DNA from: Promethearchaeota archaeon
GTDB lineage: Archaea > Asgardarchaeota > Lokiarchaeia > Sigynarchaeales > SOKP01
Direction of reading: 5' to 3'
Length of the DNA stretch: 17,410 bases
Assembly (NCBI GenBank): GCA_014730295.1
Contig: WJIN01000124.1
Location: 1-17,410 of the forward strand
Shown here in pieces: positions 7,576 to 14,651 of this stretch. How positions within the stretch are numbered: position 1 is the first letter of the stretch; every line of letters begins with the position of its first letter. The position numbers were made by a program, and so were the translations under genes. The notes under the pieces were generated by a model. The model did no database searches, was not told where the DNA came from, and saw only the letters and a list, made by a program, of their open reading frames with translations.

Positions 7576-8040
7576 ATGAGCGAACTCGTGCCAGAAAAAA
7601 TTCATGTGAAATGTGTTCATTCAATTGGAACTGAAACATCAATTTTGCAGCGGAAATATACGCTTACTCATTCAGATTTTACTGGCGATCTCTTTTTAAC
7701 TATTGATTGCTCCTATGATAATGAAGAAATATCTAATTTCTATACAAAATTAATGAGAGATGAGGTATTGGCTGAATGGCTCAAAAGAGAAAGTGAATAC
7801 GAACTCCATGTATATCTCCATGTAAGCGGAGGATTTGTGTTTGGTGGGGCTTGGTTAAGAGAAAGAATTTTCCGCCATCATTTGCCCCACGTACTTAAAG
7901 TGATTCGATATGCGGATAAAGATCTATTTGATAAGTATCCGGATCTAGGTAATTCAAAGATACTTGTACATTTTCAATCTCCAAAACAGAAGTATAACAA
8001 GATTGAAGATTACGGGCAATTAAATGATTATAAAACGTAA
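7576..8040 (+). CDS. Staygreen (SGR) family protein, chlorophyll Mg-dechelatase-like
   Basis: This 154-residue protein matches the staygreen family along nearly its whole length. Family patterns I recognise are YTLTHSDFTGDLFLTI (28-43), YTKLMRDEVLAEW (56-68), LHVYLHVSGG (77-86) with the following FGGAWLRERIFR (89-100), the ELP-like HLPHVLKVIRYADKDLF region (102-118), and VHFQS (131-135) near the end. In plants SGR removes the central Mg from chlorophyll a, and bacterial homologues can do the same reaction. His32, Asp34 and Asp62 sit where I recall catalytic residues in bacterial homologues (from memory, not checked). There is no signal peptide, transit peptide or Cys-rich plant tail. It is the first gene of a run with a photolyase 44 bases downstream. 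The physiological substrate in an organism with no visible chlorophyll genes is unknown; another metallo-tetrapyrrole is possible. Confidence 0.88.
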   Translation: MSELVPEKIHVKCVHSIGTETSILQRKYTLTHSDFTGDLFLTIDCSYDNEEISNFYTKLMRDEVLAEWLKRESEYELHVYLHVSGGFVFGGAWLRERIFRHHLPHVLKVIRYADKDLFDKYPDLGNSKILVHFQSPKQKYNKIEDYGQLNDYKT

Positions 8041-8084
8041 AGAGATATTGGGTTTTTTCCAAGAACCAGGAAATTGGAAATTTG

Positions 8085-9425
8085 ATGATTAAAAAACGAG
8101 TGAGACGCCTTCAGAGAGGAAAAAAGGAAAATGGACCGATTCTATATTGGATGAGTCGTGATCAAAGAGTAGATGATAATTGGGCCTTAGTTTATGGATA
8201 CAACCGAGCATTAAAGAATAATGTTCCCCTTATTGTATATTTTGCTCTAGTTCCTCAATTCAAAGAAGCTACCTATCGAGCATACAAATTTATGTTAAAA
8301 GGACTAAACCAAATAAGCCAGAAATTAGAATCCCTTAATATAGCATTCGTTCTTAAATTGGGAAATCCCGAAGTCCTCATTCCACAATTTATTGAAGAAA
8401 ATGAGATTTCATTATTGATAACGGATTTTTCTCCACTTAAAATAAAACAGAATTGGAATGAAAGAATTAAAGAGAAAATTTCAATCCCATTCTATGAAAT
8501 AGATGCTCATAATATAATTCCTGTTTGGGAGGCATCAACAAAGAAGGAATATGCCGCATATACATTACGCAAGAAGATTGAAAAAAAAATAGGAGGATTT
8601 TTAGAGGAATTTCCGAAATTAAAAAAGCTAAGGAAAATATGGAGTGAAAATATAAATCCAATTGATTGGGAAAAGTTATTAAATAGGATCGAAGTCCAAA
8701 AAACGCAATTTATAGATACAGAATTTAAACCGGGAGAAGAATATGCGATGAGAATGCTCCAAAAATTCCTTAAAGAAAATTTTACGAGTTATAATGAAAT
8801 TCGAAACGATCCCAATGAAGTGGGAACCTCAAATCTTTCTCCATACCTCCATTTTGGGCATATATCCTCCCAAAGAGTAGTCTTGGAAGCGAGTAAAGTA
8901 AGGGATGTTGCTAATTTGAAAAATTCATTTTATGATGAGATTGTTGTAAGAAAGGAGTTGTCTGACAATTTTTGTTTTTATGAGCCTAAGTACGATTCTT
9001 TTGAGGGATTTCACTCATGGGCTCAAGAAACTCTTAATACTCATCGAAATGATACAAGGGAATATATCTACAAGAAAGAAGAGTTCGAAAATGCTGTAAC
9101 CCATGATGATGCATGGAACGCTGCCCAAATCGAAATGAAAAGGACGGGAAAGATGCACGGATATATGCGAATGTATTGGGGTAAGAAGATTCTCGAATGG
9201 ACAGAGACTCCGGAAGACGCGCTCCAAATTGCCATCAATTTGAATGACACGTATGAATTAGACGGCAGGGATCCTAACGGTTATGCAGGAATTGCATGGT
9301 CCATTGGAGGAATCCATGATAGGGCGTGGAAAGAACGTCCGGTGTATGGAAAGATTAGATATATGTCATATAGTGGATTAAACAGAAAGTTTGATCTCCA
9401 AAGATATATTAGTACATATTTATGA
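8085..9425 (+). CDS. phrB: Class II CPD DNA photolyase
   Basis: This 446-residue flavoenzyme uses blue light to split cyclobutane pyrimidine dimers. Class II features are the N-terminal PILYWMSRDQRVDDNWAL (18-35), SNLSPYLHFGHISSQ near 249-263, FYDEIVVRKELSDNFCFY near 285-302, and the C-terminal MHGYMRMYWGKKILEW region carrying conserved tryptophans, followed by LDGRDPNGYAGIAWSIGG. The N-terminal Rossmann domain (about 17-150) may hold an antenna such as 8-HDF; the C-terminal half binds FAD. An extra codon (TTG 8082) precedes the ATG; I use the ATG. Residues 1-14 are strongly basic. It lies between the staygreen gene and a DUF523-DUF1722 gene, whose start is only 13 bases after its stop. The DUF1722 protein YbgA sits beside phrB in E. 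coli too, which supports a functional link. Confidence 0.95.
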   Translation: MIKKRVRRLQRGKKENGPILYWMSRDQRVDDNWALVYGYNRALKNNVPLIVYFALVPQFKEATYRAYKFMLKGLNQISQKLESLNIAFVLKLGNPEVLIPQFIEENEISLLITDFSPLKIKQNWNERIKEKISIPFYEIDAHNIIPVWEASTKKEYAAYTLRKKIEKKIGGFLEEFPKLKKLRKIWSENINPIDWEKLLNRIEVQKTQFIDTEFKPGEEYAMRMLQKFLKENFTSYNEIRNDPNEVGTSNLSPYLHFGHISSQRVVLEASKVRDVANLKNSFYDEIVVRKELSDNFCFYEPKYDSFEGFHSWAQETLNTHRNDTREYIYKKEEFENAVTHDDAWNAAQIEMKRTGKMHGYMRMYWGKKILEWTETPEDALQIAINLNDTYELDGRDPNGYAGIAWSIGGIHDRAWKERPVYGKIRYMSYSGLNRKFDLQRYISTYL

Positions 9426-9438
9426 AAGGTTATGAAAT

Positions 9439-10434
9439 ATGAATGATTTTATTAAACCAGTTGTAGTAGTCTCCAAATGTATCGAATTCGCTTATTGTCG
9501 CTATAATAGCAACATTATTAGCAGCGACGTGGTAGAAGAGATGAAAAAATTTGTCGAATTTATTCCAATATGTCCAGAAGTGGAAATTGGATTAGGAGTA
9601 CCACGAGACCCAATTCGAATAGTCCAAGAAAAAGACGATTTTTTAAGATTGATTCAAAGTTCCACAGCTATGGATTTTACAGAGAAAATGCTCACTTTTG
9701 CTGAGAAATTTCTAAATTCTTTGGAAAGGGTAGATGGGTTTATTTTAAAATATAAATCACCTTCTTGCGGGACAAAACATACTCCATATTTAGCAAGTAT
9801 CGAGAAAGGAGCAGCAAAATTGGGAACTGGTCCAGGATTGTTCGGAAAGACGGTTTTGAAAAACTTTGGTTATCTTCCGATTGAGAATGAAGGCAGGCTG
9901 AAGAATTTTAGAATACGAGAACATTATTTAACGAAATTATATACAATCACGCGATTTCGAGAAGTAAAAACATCAGAATCAATGCATAAACTCGTGAAAT
10001 TTCAAGAGAAAAATAAATTTCTGTTTATGGCTTATAATCAAGACGAGATGAGAAAAATGGGAAGTATCGTTGGAAATGCCGGCAAAAAACCATTTTCGGA
10101 AATAATTGAAGAGTATGAAACGCATCTTCATACACTTATCGCATATCCACCCAAATATACTTCACACATCAATGTATTAATGCACATGTTAGGTTATTTC
10201 TCAGATGAGCTCTCAAAGGGGGAGAAAGCATATTTCTTAGATGAATTAGAGAAATATCGTGCTGGATGGATACCACTTTTTGTTTTAAGAAGCTTATTAA
10301 AATCATGGATCATTCGATTTGATCAGCCCTACTTGAAAAACCAAATATATTTTGACATCTTTCCTGAGGAATTAATGAGATTTGATTTGAAAGATACTTG
10401 GAGAGGGAGAAGCTATTGGAAAAAGAAGAAATAA
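9439..10434 (+). CDS. DUF523-DUF1722 (YbgA-like) protein
   Basis: This 331-residue protein fuses two domains. Residues 1-150 are DUF523: SKCIEFAYCRYN (12-23), PICPEVEIGLGVPRDP (43-58), KYKSPSCG (104-111) and a later GPGLFG (131-136). Cys14, Cys20, Cys45 and Cys110 are well placed to bind an iron-sulfur cluster, as in the related desulfurase TudS. Residues about 190-315 are DUF1722 (YbgA), starting HKLVKFQEKNKFLFMAYNQ and ending near DELEKYRAGWIPLFVLRSLL. The biochemical function of the fusion is not established to my knowledge. YbgA-type genes recur next to photolyase genes, as here, suggesting a role in photolyase cofactor supply or photodamage repair (inference). AAGGT at 9426-9430 is its ribosome binding site, and the downstream racemase gene overlaps its end by 19 bases. 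Confidence 0.9.
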   Translation: MNDFIKPVVVVSKCIEFAYCRYNSNIISSDVVEEMKKFVEFIPICPEVEIGLGVPRDPIRIVQEKDDFLRLIQSSTAMDFTEKMLTFAEKFLNSLERVDGFILKYKSPSCGTKHTPYLASIEKGAAKLGTGPGLFGKTVLKNFGYLPIENEGRLKNFRIREHYLTKLYTITRFREVKTSESMHKLVKFQEKNKFLFMAYNQDEMRKMGSIVGNAGKKPFSEIIEEYETHLHTLIAYPPKYTSHINVLMHMLGYFSDELSKGEKAYFLDELEKYRAGWIPLFVLRSLLKSWIIRFDQPYLKNQIYFDIFPEELMRFDLKDTWRGRSYWKKKK

Positions 10435-11132
10435 AATTAATCGGGCTCATTGGTGGGATGAGTTGGGAAAGCACTATAGAATATTATAAAGTAATCAATT
10501 CTTTGGTAAATAAAAGATTAGGGGAGTGGAATTCGGCAAAAATTTTGTTATATTCTGTGAATTTTCAAGAAATCTTGCCACTTCAAAATGCTGATAAATG
10601 GAACGTTATAGCGGAAGAGATGATAAAAATAAGTAAAAAACTTCAAGATGCGGGATGCAAAGCAATAGTTATTTGTTCGAATACAATGCATAAAATCGCT
10701 AATGAGATTGACTCCGCTATTTCAATCCCTCTAATTCATGTTGTTGATGAGACAGCAAAAGCGATAAAAAAACAAAAAATAAAGAAGATCGGATTATTAG
10801 GTACTCGTTTTACTATGGAAAGGGGTTTTTATAAAAATAGGCTAATTGAAAAGCATAACTTATCTGTATATCTCCCAAATAAGCAAGAAAGAGATTATAT
10901 CAACAATGCTATCTATAATGAATTTGCGAAGGGGAAATTTCTTGATTCTACCAAAAAAAGATTCTTAGATATTATCCAAAATTTAGAGGCAGACGGCGTT
11001 GAAGGAATAATTCTTGGGTGTACTGAAATTCCTATAATTATTAAACGAAAAGACGTTGATCTGCCGTTATTTGATACACTCAAAATCCATTTATCAAGTG
11101 CTGTTAAGTTTGCTTTAGATGAGAATGATTAA
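10416..11132 (+). CDS. YgeA-like amino acid (Asp/Glu family) racemase
   Basis: This 238-residue enzyme belongs to the cofactor-independent aspartate/glutamate racemase superfamily and resembles E. coli YgeA, a broad-specificity amino acid racemase. GLIGGMSWESTIEYY is at 10-24. The two catalytic cysteines are Cys87 in VICSNTMHK and Cys202 in LGCTEIP; together they exchange the alpha proton. The open frame extends to TTG 10398, but TTG 10416 is a better start because GGGAG at 10405-10409 lies 6 bases before it and the protein then starts where YgeA does. It overlaps the upstream gene by 19 bases, so it is translationally coupled. Its link to the photolyase unit is unclear; it may be a passenger. 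D-amino acids could serve an envelope or catabolic role, but the substrate cannot be read from the sequence. Confidence 0.88.
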   Translation: MEKEEIKLIGLIGGMSWESTIEYYKVINSLVNKRLGEWNSAKILLYSVNFQEILPLQNADKWNVIAEEMIKISKKLQDAGCKAIVICSNTMHKIANEIDSAISIPLIHVVDETAKAIKKQKIKKIGLLGTRFTMERGFYKNRLIEKHNLSVYLPNKQERDYINNAIYNEFAKGKFLDSTKKRFLDIIQNLEADGVEGIILGCTEIPIIIKRKDVDLPLFDTLKIHLSSAVKFALDEND

Positions 11133-11222
11133 TCTTTTTCCCACACACCTTATTCCAATTCAAGATTCATAAAAGAAAACCTAATGGTTGAATTTTACTT
11201 ATATTTTGCAGTGAAATTTAGT

Positions 11223-11343
11223 TTTTATAAAAATTAATTTAATAATGCTTTTAGAAATAATAAGATCACACGAAGGTTTTTTGGAATCATAAAAAAAATC
11301 TTTTTTACAAATCAAATGAAATTCAATTTAGGTGAATGAAAAT
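11223..11343 (+). promoter_or_regulatory. Ferritin gene upstream region with candidate TATA box and ribosome binding site
   Basis: TTTTATAAAA at about 11222-11232 is a candidate TATA box, about 115 bases before the ferritin start, which would give a long leader of about 90 bases. AGGTGA at 11330-11335 is a clear Shine-Dalgarno sequence 8 bases before ATG 11344. It argues against GTG 11332, which lies inside it. No obvious metal-regulator palindrome was found. Confidence 0.4.
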
Positions 11344-11835
11344 ATGGTAAATTTTATTTCCCAAGAAATGAATGACCTGATGAATAAGCAGATCGTCGAA
11401 GAACTCAGATCAGCTTATATTTATTTAGGTATGGCTGCATGGGCCGACAGAGAGGGCTTAAAAGGACTTGCTAATTTTATGCGGACGCACGCAGAACAAG
11501 AGGAATATGTTCATGCGATGAAATTTGTTGACTATATCCTTGAAGCAGGAGGAAAAGTAGAATACGGGACAATTGAAAAAATCTCTACTGATTGGCAAGA
11601 TGTTGAAACCGTGTTAAAAGAAGCTATCTCTCACGAAGAGCATATTACTAGTACAATAAAGAATTTGATGGATTTAGCAGTAGAGAAGAAGGAGTATTAT
11701 GCCTATGAACTTTTAGATTGGTTTAATGAAGAGCAAATGGAAGAGGAGAATCTTTTTACCGATCTTTACGATGCGTATAAATTAAGCGGCAAGAATTTAT
11801 TAATGTGGGATAGAAATATTACACATCCAGATTAA
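11344..11835 (+). CDS. ftn: Ferritin (non-haem iron storage protein)
   Basis: This 163-residue four-helix protein stores iron in a 24-subunit cage. Aligning by eye with bacterial FtnA, the ferroxidase residues are Glu20 in NKQIVEELRSAY, Glu54 and His57 in QEEYVHAMK, Glu98 in SHEEHIT, and Gln131 in NEEQMEEE. All are present, so it should oxidise Fe(II). Length and the short polar C-terminus fit prokaryotic ferritins rather than bacterioferritin; the haem-ligating Met of bacterioferritin is not evident. The longer frame from GTG 11332 is less likely because the AGGTGA ribosome binding site would lie within the coding sequence. The gene stands alone, convergent with the MscS genes, and is bounded by T-runs. 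In an anaerobe it protects against iron-driven oxidative damage, which loosely fits the photolyase neighbourhood. Confidence 0.95.
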   Translation: MVNFISQEMNDLMNKQIVEELRSAYIYLGMAAWADREGLKGLANFMRTHAEQEEYVHAMKFVDYILEAGGKVEYGTIEKISTDWQDVETVLKEAISHEEHITSTIKNLMDLAVEKKEYYAYELLDWFNEEQMEEENLFTDLYDAYKLSGKNLLMWDRNITHPD

Positions 11836-11860
11836 AATGAACAAGATTTATTATACAATA

Positions 11861-11911
11861 TTTTTTATTTTTTTCTTTCTTAAATTTTAGATAAATGGTT
11901 AATAAAAAAAA
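11861..11911. terminator. Bidirectional T-run terminators between ferritin and MscS genes
   Basis: The 98-base convergent gap holds a T-rich tract on the plus strand (11861-11881, T6-A-T10 pattern with a following C and T's) for the ferritin transcript. A run of eight A at 11904-11911 reads as eight T on the minus strand for the MscS transcript. No hairpin is seen, in line with archaeal termination. Confidence 0.6.
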
Positions 11912-11933
11912 GTAAAAGAGAATTTAATATACA

Positions 11934-12833
11934 TTATAACTTTTCTTCTCCCATGCTTATCTTATAGAGCTCATATGCGAATTTTGGTTGATACTGGACA
12001 ACGCTTTGAGTTTTAAAAGTTAATATGCGGAATTTAACACCGATTCGATTCCCAAACCATACGATATGAAATCGAGGTTTAAACCCGAAATGTTTTTTAT
12101 ACTCATCGCATAATTTACTAATTCTGTCAATTTTTATTCGGAATTTATCATATTCAAAACGCATCCGAAAGGTGTAGGAATGGATTTGTTCATAATTCTT
12201 TTTCATGAATACGTCGTAGATTTCTTGCATTTCTTCCTTATAATCTCTTAATTCATCATTCAGATCAAAATCTATCCTCGCTTTTCCTTTATCTTGCGGG
12301 CTTTGTATCTTATTTTTGAAATCCTCAAACGTCTCAATATCTTGCAATTCGATGGTATAATTAATAATATTTGAATTTACAATGTCATTATTAGTGATTT
12401 CAATCATGATATTATTAAACGTCTCGATAACCACCTTAGTAAAGGTAATTTTCTTGACAATTCCCTTCTTTCCCTTGATTTTAACAATATGCCCAAGATC
12501 AAATGGATCGATAATAAACAAAAGAAGTCCGGATAAAATGTTAGCAAAGATTTCACTTGATGCAAATGCCAGAGCAGTACTTATCGAGCCCGTCAAGACT
12601 GCAGCAATTTCGGGATCAATGTTTCCAAAGGAAGGAAATCCTTCGATTGCCAAAAAGACGATAACTACAATAGAGATCAGTTTAAATACAAAATTTGCTT
12701 TGTTTTTCTGTTCCACAGTTAATCTTTTGGTAGATCGTAGTAAATAGTTTATCAATTTGTTCAATCCGATGAAGGCGGCAATCGCAATGAGAAGAACAAA
12801 CAAGGCCATCAAATCTGTACTAAATAATGCCAT
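11934..12833 (-). CDS. MscS-family mechanosensitive channel (copy A)
   Basis: This 299-residue small-conductance mechanosensitive channel opens under membrane tension to release solutes. Membrane segments are about 8-30, 47-64 and the pore helix 77-108, which carries the small-residue pattern TGSISTALAFASSEIFANILSG. The beta domain follows: FDLGHIVKIKGKKGIVKKI (111-129) then IEITNNDIVNSNIINYT (144-160). The usual I-P-N of the family is I-T-N here. The C-terminal alpha-beta domain fills 165-299. GGAGG at 12850-12846 lies inside the end of the upstream channel gene and only 6 bases separate the genes, so the two are coupled. The copies are clearly divergent paralogues and might form separate or mixed heptamers (inference). 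Confidence 0.88.
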   Translation of the reverse strand: MALFSTDLMALFVLLIAIAAFIGLNKLINYLLRSTKRLTVEQKNKANFVFKLISIVVIVFLAIEGFPSFGNIDPEIAAVLTGSISTALAFASSEIFANILSGLLLFIIDPFDLGHIVKIKGKKGIVKKITFTKVVIETFNNIMIEITNNDIVNSNIINYTIELQDIETFEDFKNKIQSPQDKGKARIDFDLNDELRDYKEEMQEIYDVFMKKNYEQIHSYTFRMRFEYDKFRIKIDRISKLCDEYKKHFGFKPRFHIVWFGNRIGVKFRILTFKTQSVVQYQPKFAYELYKISMGEEKL

Positions 12834-12839
12834 TTTTGA

Positions 12840-13799
12840 TTAAGCCTCCAATTTTTCTTTATATTCTTCCCATTTATTATAGATAGAATCATGATATAGT
12901 TTGAATAGGACATCTCGTAAAAATGCATCAAGATATTGAAGGACAAGCGTAGGAGTCTCTGCTGTGATTAATAAATCTATTTTACATCGAGAGACGGTGA
13001 CCATATCTACCACATAATCAGGTCTGACACCGAAGCGAGGTTCATATTCATCAAATACCTCATTTAATAGTCTATCTAACTCCTCAGGGTCAACGTCAGA
13101 TGTGATTTCCACATTTTTGGCGTATCTGGTAATTTTCTTATCCTCTTCAAATAACTGCTGTGCTTTTTCTATATATTTCTTGTAATCTGTTTTATCTTCT
13201 TCCTGCTCCTCTTCCCCCTCTTCAATCTTCAAATCCACCAGTGTTTGGACTTTATAGGTGAACTTGGTTATCATAGATCCAAAGATATTGCTATTAGGTA
13301 CCACCACATTTACTCCATCCAATTCCTTCAATTTTGTTTGGTTTAAGGTGATTTGTTGGACCTGTCCTTGAACACCGTTTGTATCAATAAGATCTCCAAT
13401 TTCAAATTGTTCCGTGGTTAGCATAAGCACTCCAGATGTGATATTGTTTATCAACTTCTTAAACGTTAATGAGACCGCGATAATTAGGAAGGACAATACT
13501 GCGATGAAGGTTTCAAGTGAAAGCGCAAATAAGAGAACGAGCATGAAGACTCCCCAAATAATGTTGATTAAACTCGTTATGACTATTCTGATGAGACGTT
13601 TTCTAAAGAAATATGCGATAATCCTTATAATCGGTGTCCTCACCAGATAGATAATAATGTTAATGATGATCAAATCTACTGCGAGCGGATTTACTCCGGG
13701 AAAGAAAAAACTTGGGTATAGAAATATCAATGTAATCAGTGTGATCAAAGCTATATAAATAAGCAACAAATATCGCTTTTTCATATAATAGTTATTCAT
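12840..13799 (-). CDS. MscS-family mechanosensitive channel (copy B) with acidic insertion
   Basis: This 319-residue channel has predicted membrane segments at about 10-30, 38-57, 70-94 and 97-125, one more than copy A. The beta domain reads FEIGDLIDTNGVQGQVQQITL (132-152) and VVVPNSNI (165-172), keeping the V-P-N motif that copy A lost. The pore-helix region SLTFKKLINNITSG (110-123) carries two lysines where MscS has small residues, which may change conductance or selectivity. Residues 193-202 form a strongly acidic insertion (EEGEEEQEED), possibly a cytoplasmic vestibule or ion-sensing segment. TTG 13802 directly precedes ATG 13799; a further ATG at 13784 is possible. No Shine-Dalgarno is clear. 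It is the first gene of the channel pair and lies downstream of the winged-helix regulator gene. Confidence 0.87.
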   Translation of the reverse strand: MNNYYMKKRYLLLIYIALITLITLIFLYPSFFFPGVNPLAVDLIIINIIIYLVRTPIIRIIAYFFRKRLIRIVITSLINIIWGVFMLVLLFALSLETFIAVLSFLIIAVSLTFKKLINNITSGVLMLTTEQFEIGDLIDTNGVQGQVQQITLNQTKLKELDGVNVVVPNSNIFGSMITKFTYKVQTLVDLKIEEGEEEQEEDKTDYKKYIEKAQQLFEEDKKITRYAKNVEITSDVDPEELDRLLNEVFDEYEPRFGVRPDYVVDMVTVSRCKIDLLITAETPTLVLQYLDAFLRDVLFKLYHDSIYNKWEEYKEKLEA

Positions 13800-13822
13800 C
13801 AAATCATATTTAAAATTTCTAA

Positions 13823-13843
13823 TAACTTAATGATAATAAGTTA
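13823..13843 (-). promoter_or_regulatory. Inverted repeat before the MscS pair, possible operator
   Basis: A 7-base perfect inverted repeat, TAACTTA and TAAGTTA, is separated by 7 bases and ends 24 bases before ATG 13799. Its placement between the winged-helix regulator gene and the channel genes makes it a candidate operator. In such AT-rich DNA a 7-base repeat can arise by chance. Confidence 0.3.
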
Positions 13844-13879
13844 AATACGAAAAATGATATGGATTTGTGTTTTTGTAGT

Positions 13880-14563
13880 TCAGAGGAATTGGAGAGAAAT
13901 TTCTACTATATTATTTTCAAAATCCATTCCTTCTATTACGCATTTTACATCCATTCCTAATTTCTTTTTGATTGAATGTTCAATCACCCCTACCATAATA
14001 TAGAAGTGGTTTTGCATAAATTCAGATAAATCTTGTAGATTTTTGATACGATAAAATGCTTTTTTCTCTTTCTTATTAATTTTAGTCTCTACTTCTATCC
14101 TGTTTCTATAAACGAAGGGAATGAAGGGGATCATAGACCCAAAATAGGTAAGAAATTCAATAACAGAAGTACCATTATTTTTTGGAAGAACAGTATCTGG
14201 AAATTTCGAGCCGTAGGGAAAATCAGTTCTCTGAGAAATCGCTTTTCCTATTAATGCTAAATTTTCTTTATCATCTGTAATTTCACTCAGACCAGACAAT
14301 AACCCTGTAAAATAGGAATATATTAATTCTCTGGGGATCAATTTACTCTTAGTACTATAATAGAGTTTATAAGCCCCAATCTCTTTAAAAAAGACTTCCT
14401 GCCGTTCTAACAGGATAGCAATATATTTTCCCGCCGTAACGCGTGAGGTATCAACACCTTTCGCAATATCGGTAATTGTGACTCCAGAAGGATTTTCATT
14501 AATGTAAGATAATATCTCTTTAATGTATTCTTCCGAAGATTTCTTATTTTTTGACTTTTTCAT
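13880..14563 (-). CDS. Winged-helix transcriptional regulator with unrecognised C-terminal domain
   Basis: The first 75 residues of this 227-residue protein form a winged helix after a basic leader (KKSKNKK). SSEEYIKEILSYINENP is followed by VTITDIAKGVDTSRVTAGKYIAILLERQEV (28-57), a typical helix-turn-helix, and by FFKEIGAYKLYYSTK, the wing. Residues about 80-227 form a separate domain I cannot name, including a hydrophobic FGSMIPFIPFVYRNRIEVE stretch and a C-terminal VKCVIEGMDFENNIVEISLQF strand region. The overall layout resembles archaeal regulators with V4R-like or other small-molecule sensor domains, but I would not assign it. It lies just upstream of the MscS pair and downstream of the sulfatase on the same strand. 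It could control either. A single cysteine, in VKCVIEG, is visible. Confidence 0.65.
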   Translation of the reverse strand: MKKSKNKKSSEEYIKEILSYINENPSGVTITDIAKGVDTSRVTAGKYIAILLERQEVFFKEIGAYKLYYSTKSKLIPRELIYSYFTGLLSGLSEITDDKENLALIGKAISQRTDFPYGSKFPDTVLPKNNGTSVIEFLTYFGSMIPFIPFVYRNRIEVETKINKKEKKAFYRIKNLQDLSEFMQNHFYIMVGVIEHSIKKKLGMDVKCVIEGMDFENNIVEISLQFL

Positions 14564-14651
14564 ATTAATGTATATCCATCTCTAGAAGAGTTATTGAATC
14601 AAAAGTTAAATTCTTTATTCTATAATTTGGTAAAAATATCTAGTTTCTTTT

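Noticed and set aside
11332..11343. GTG 11332 as ferritin start
   Set aside because: The GTG forms part of the AGGTGA ribosome binding site placed 8 bases before ATG 11344, and ferritins normally start close to the ATG version.
12382..12747. 121-codon open frame on the plus strand
   Set aside because: It lies antisense within the well-supported MscS copy A gene, has no ribosome binding site I can see, and the translation resembles no family.
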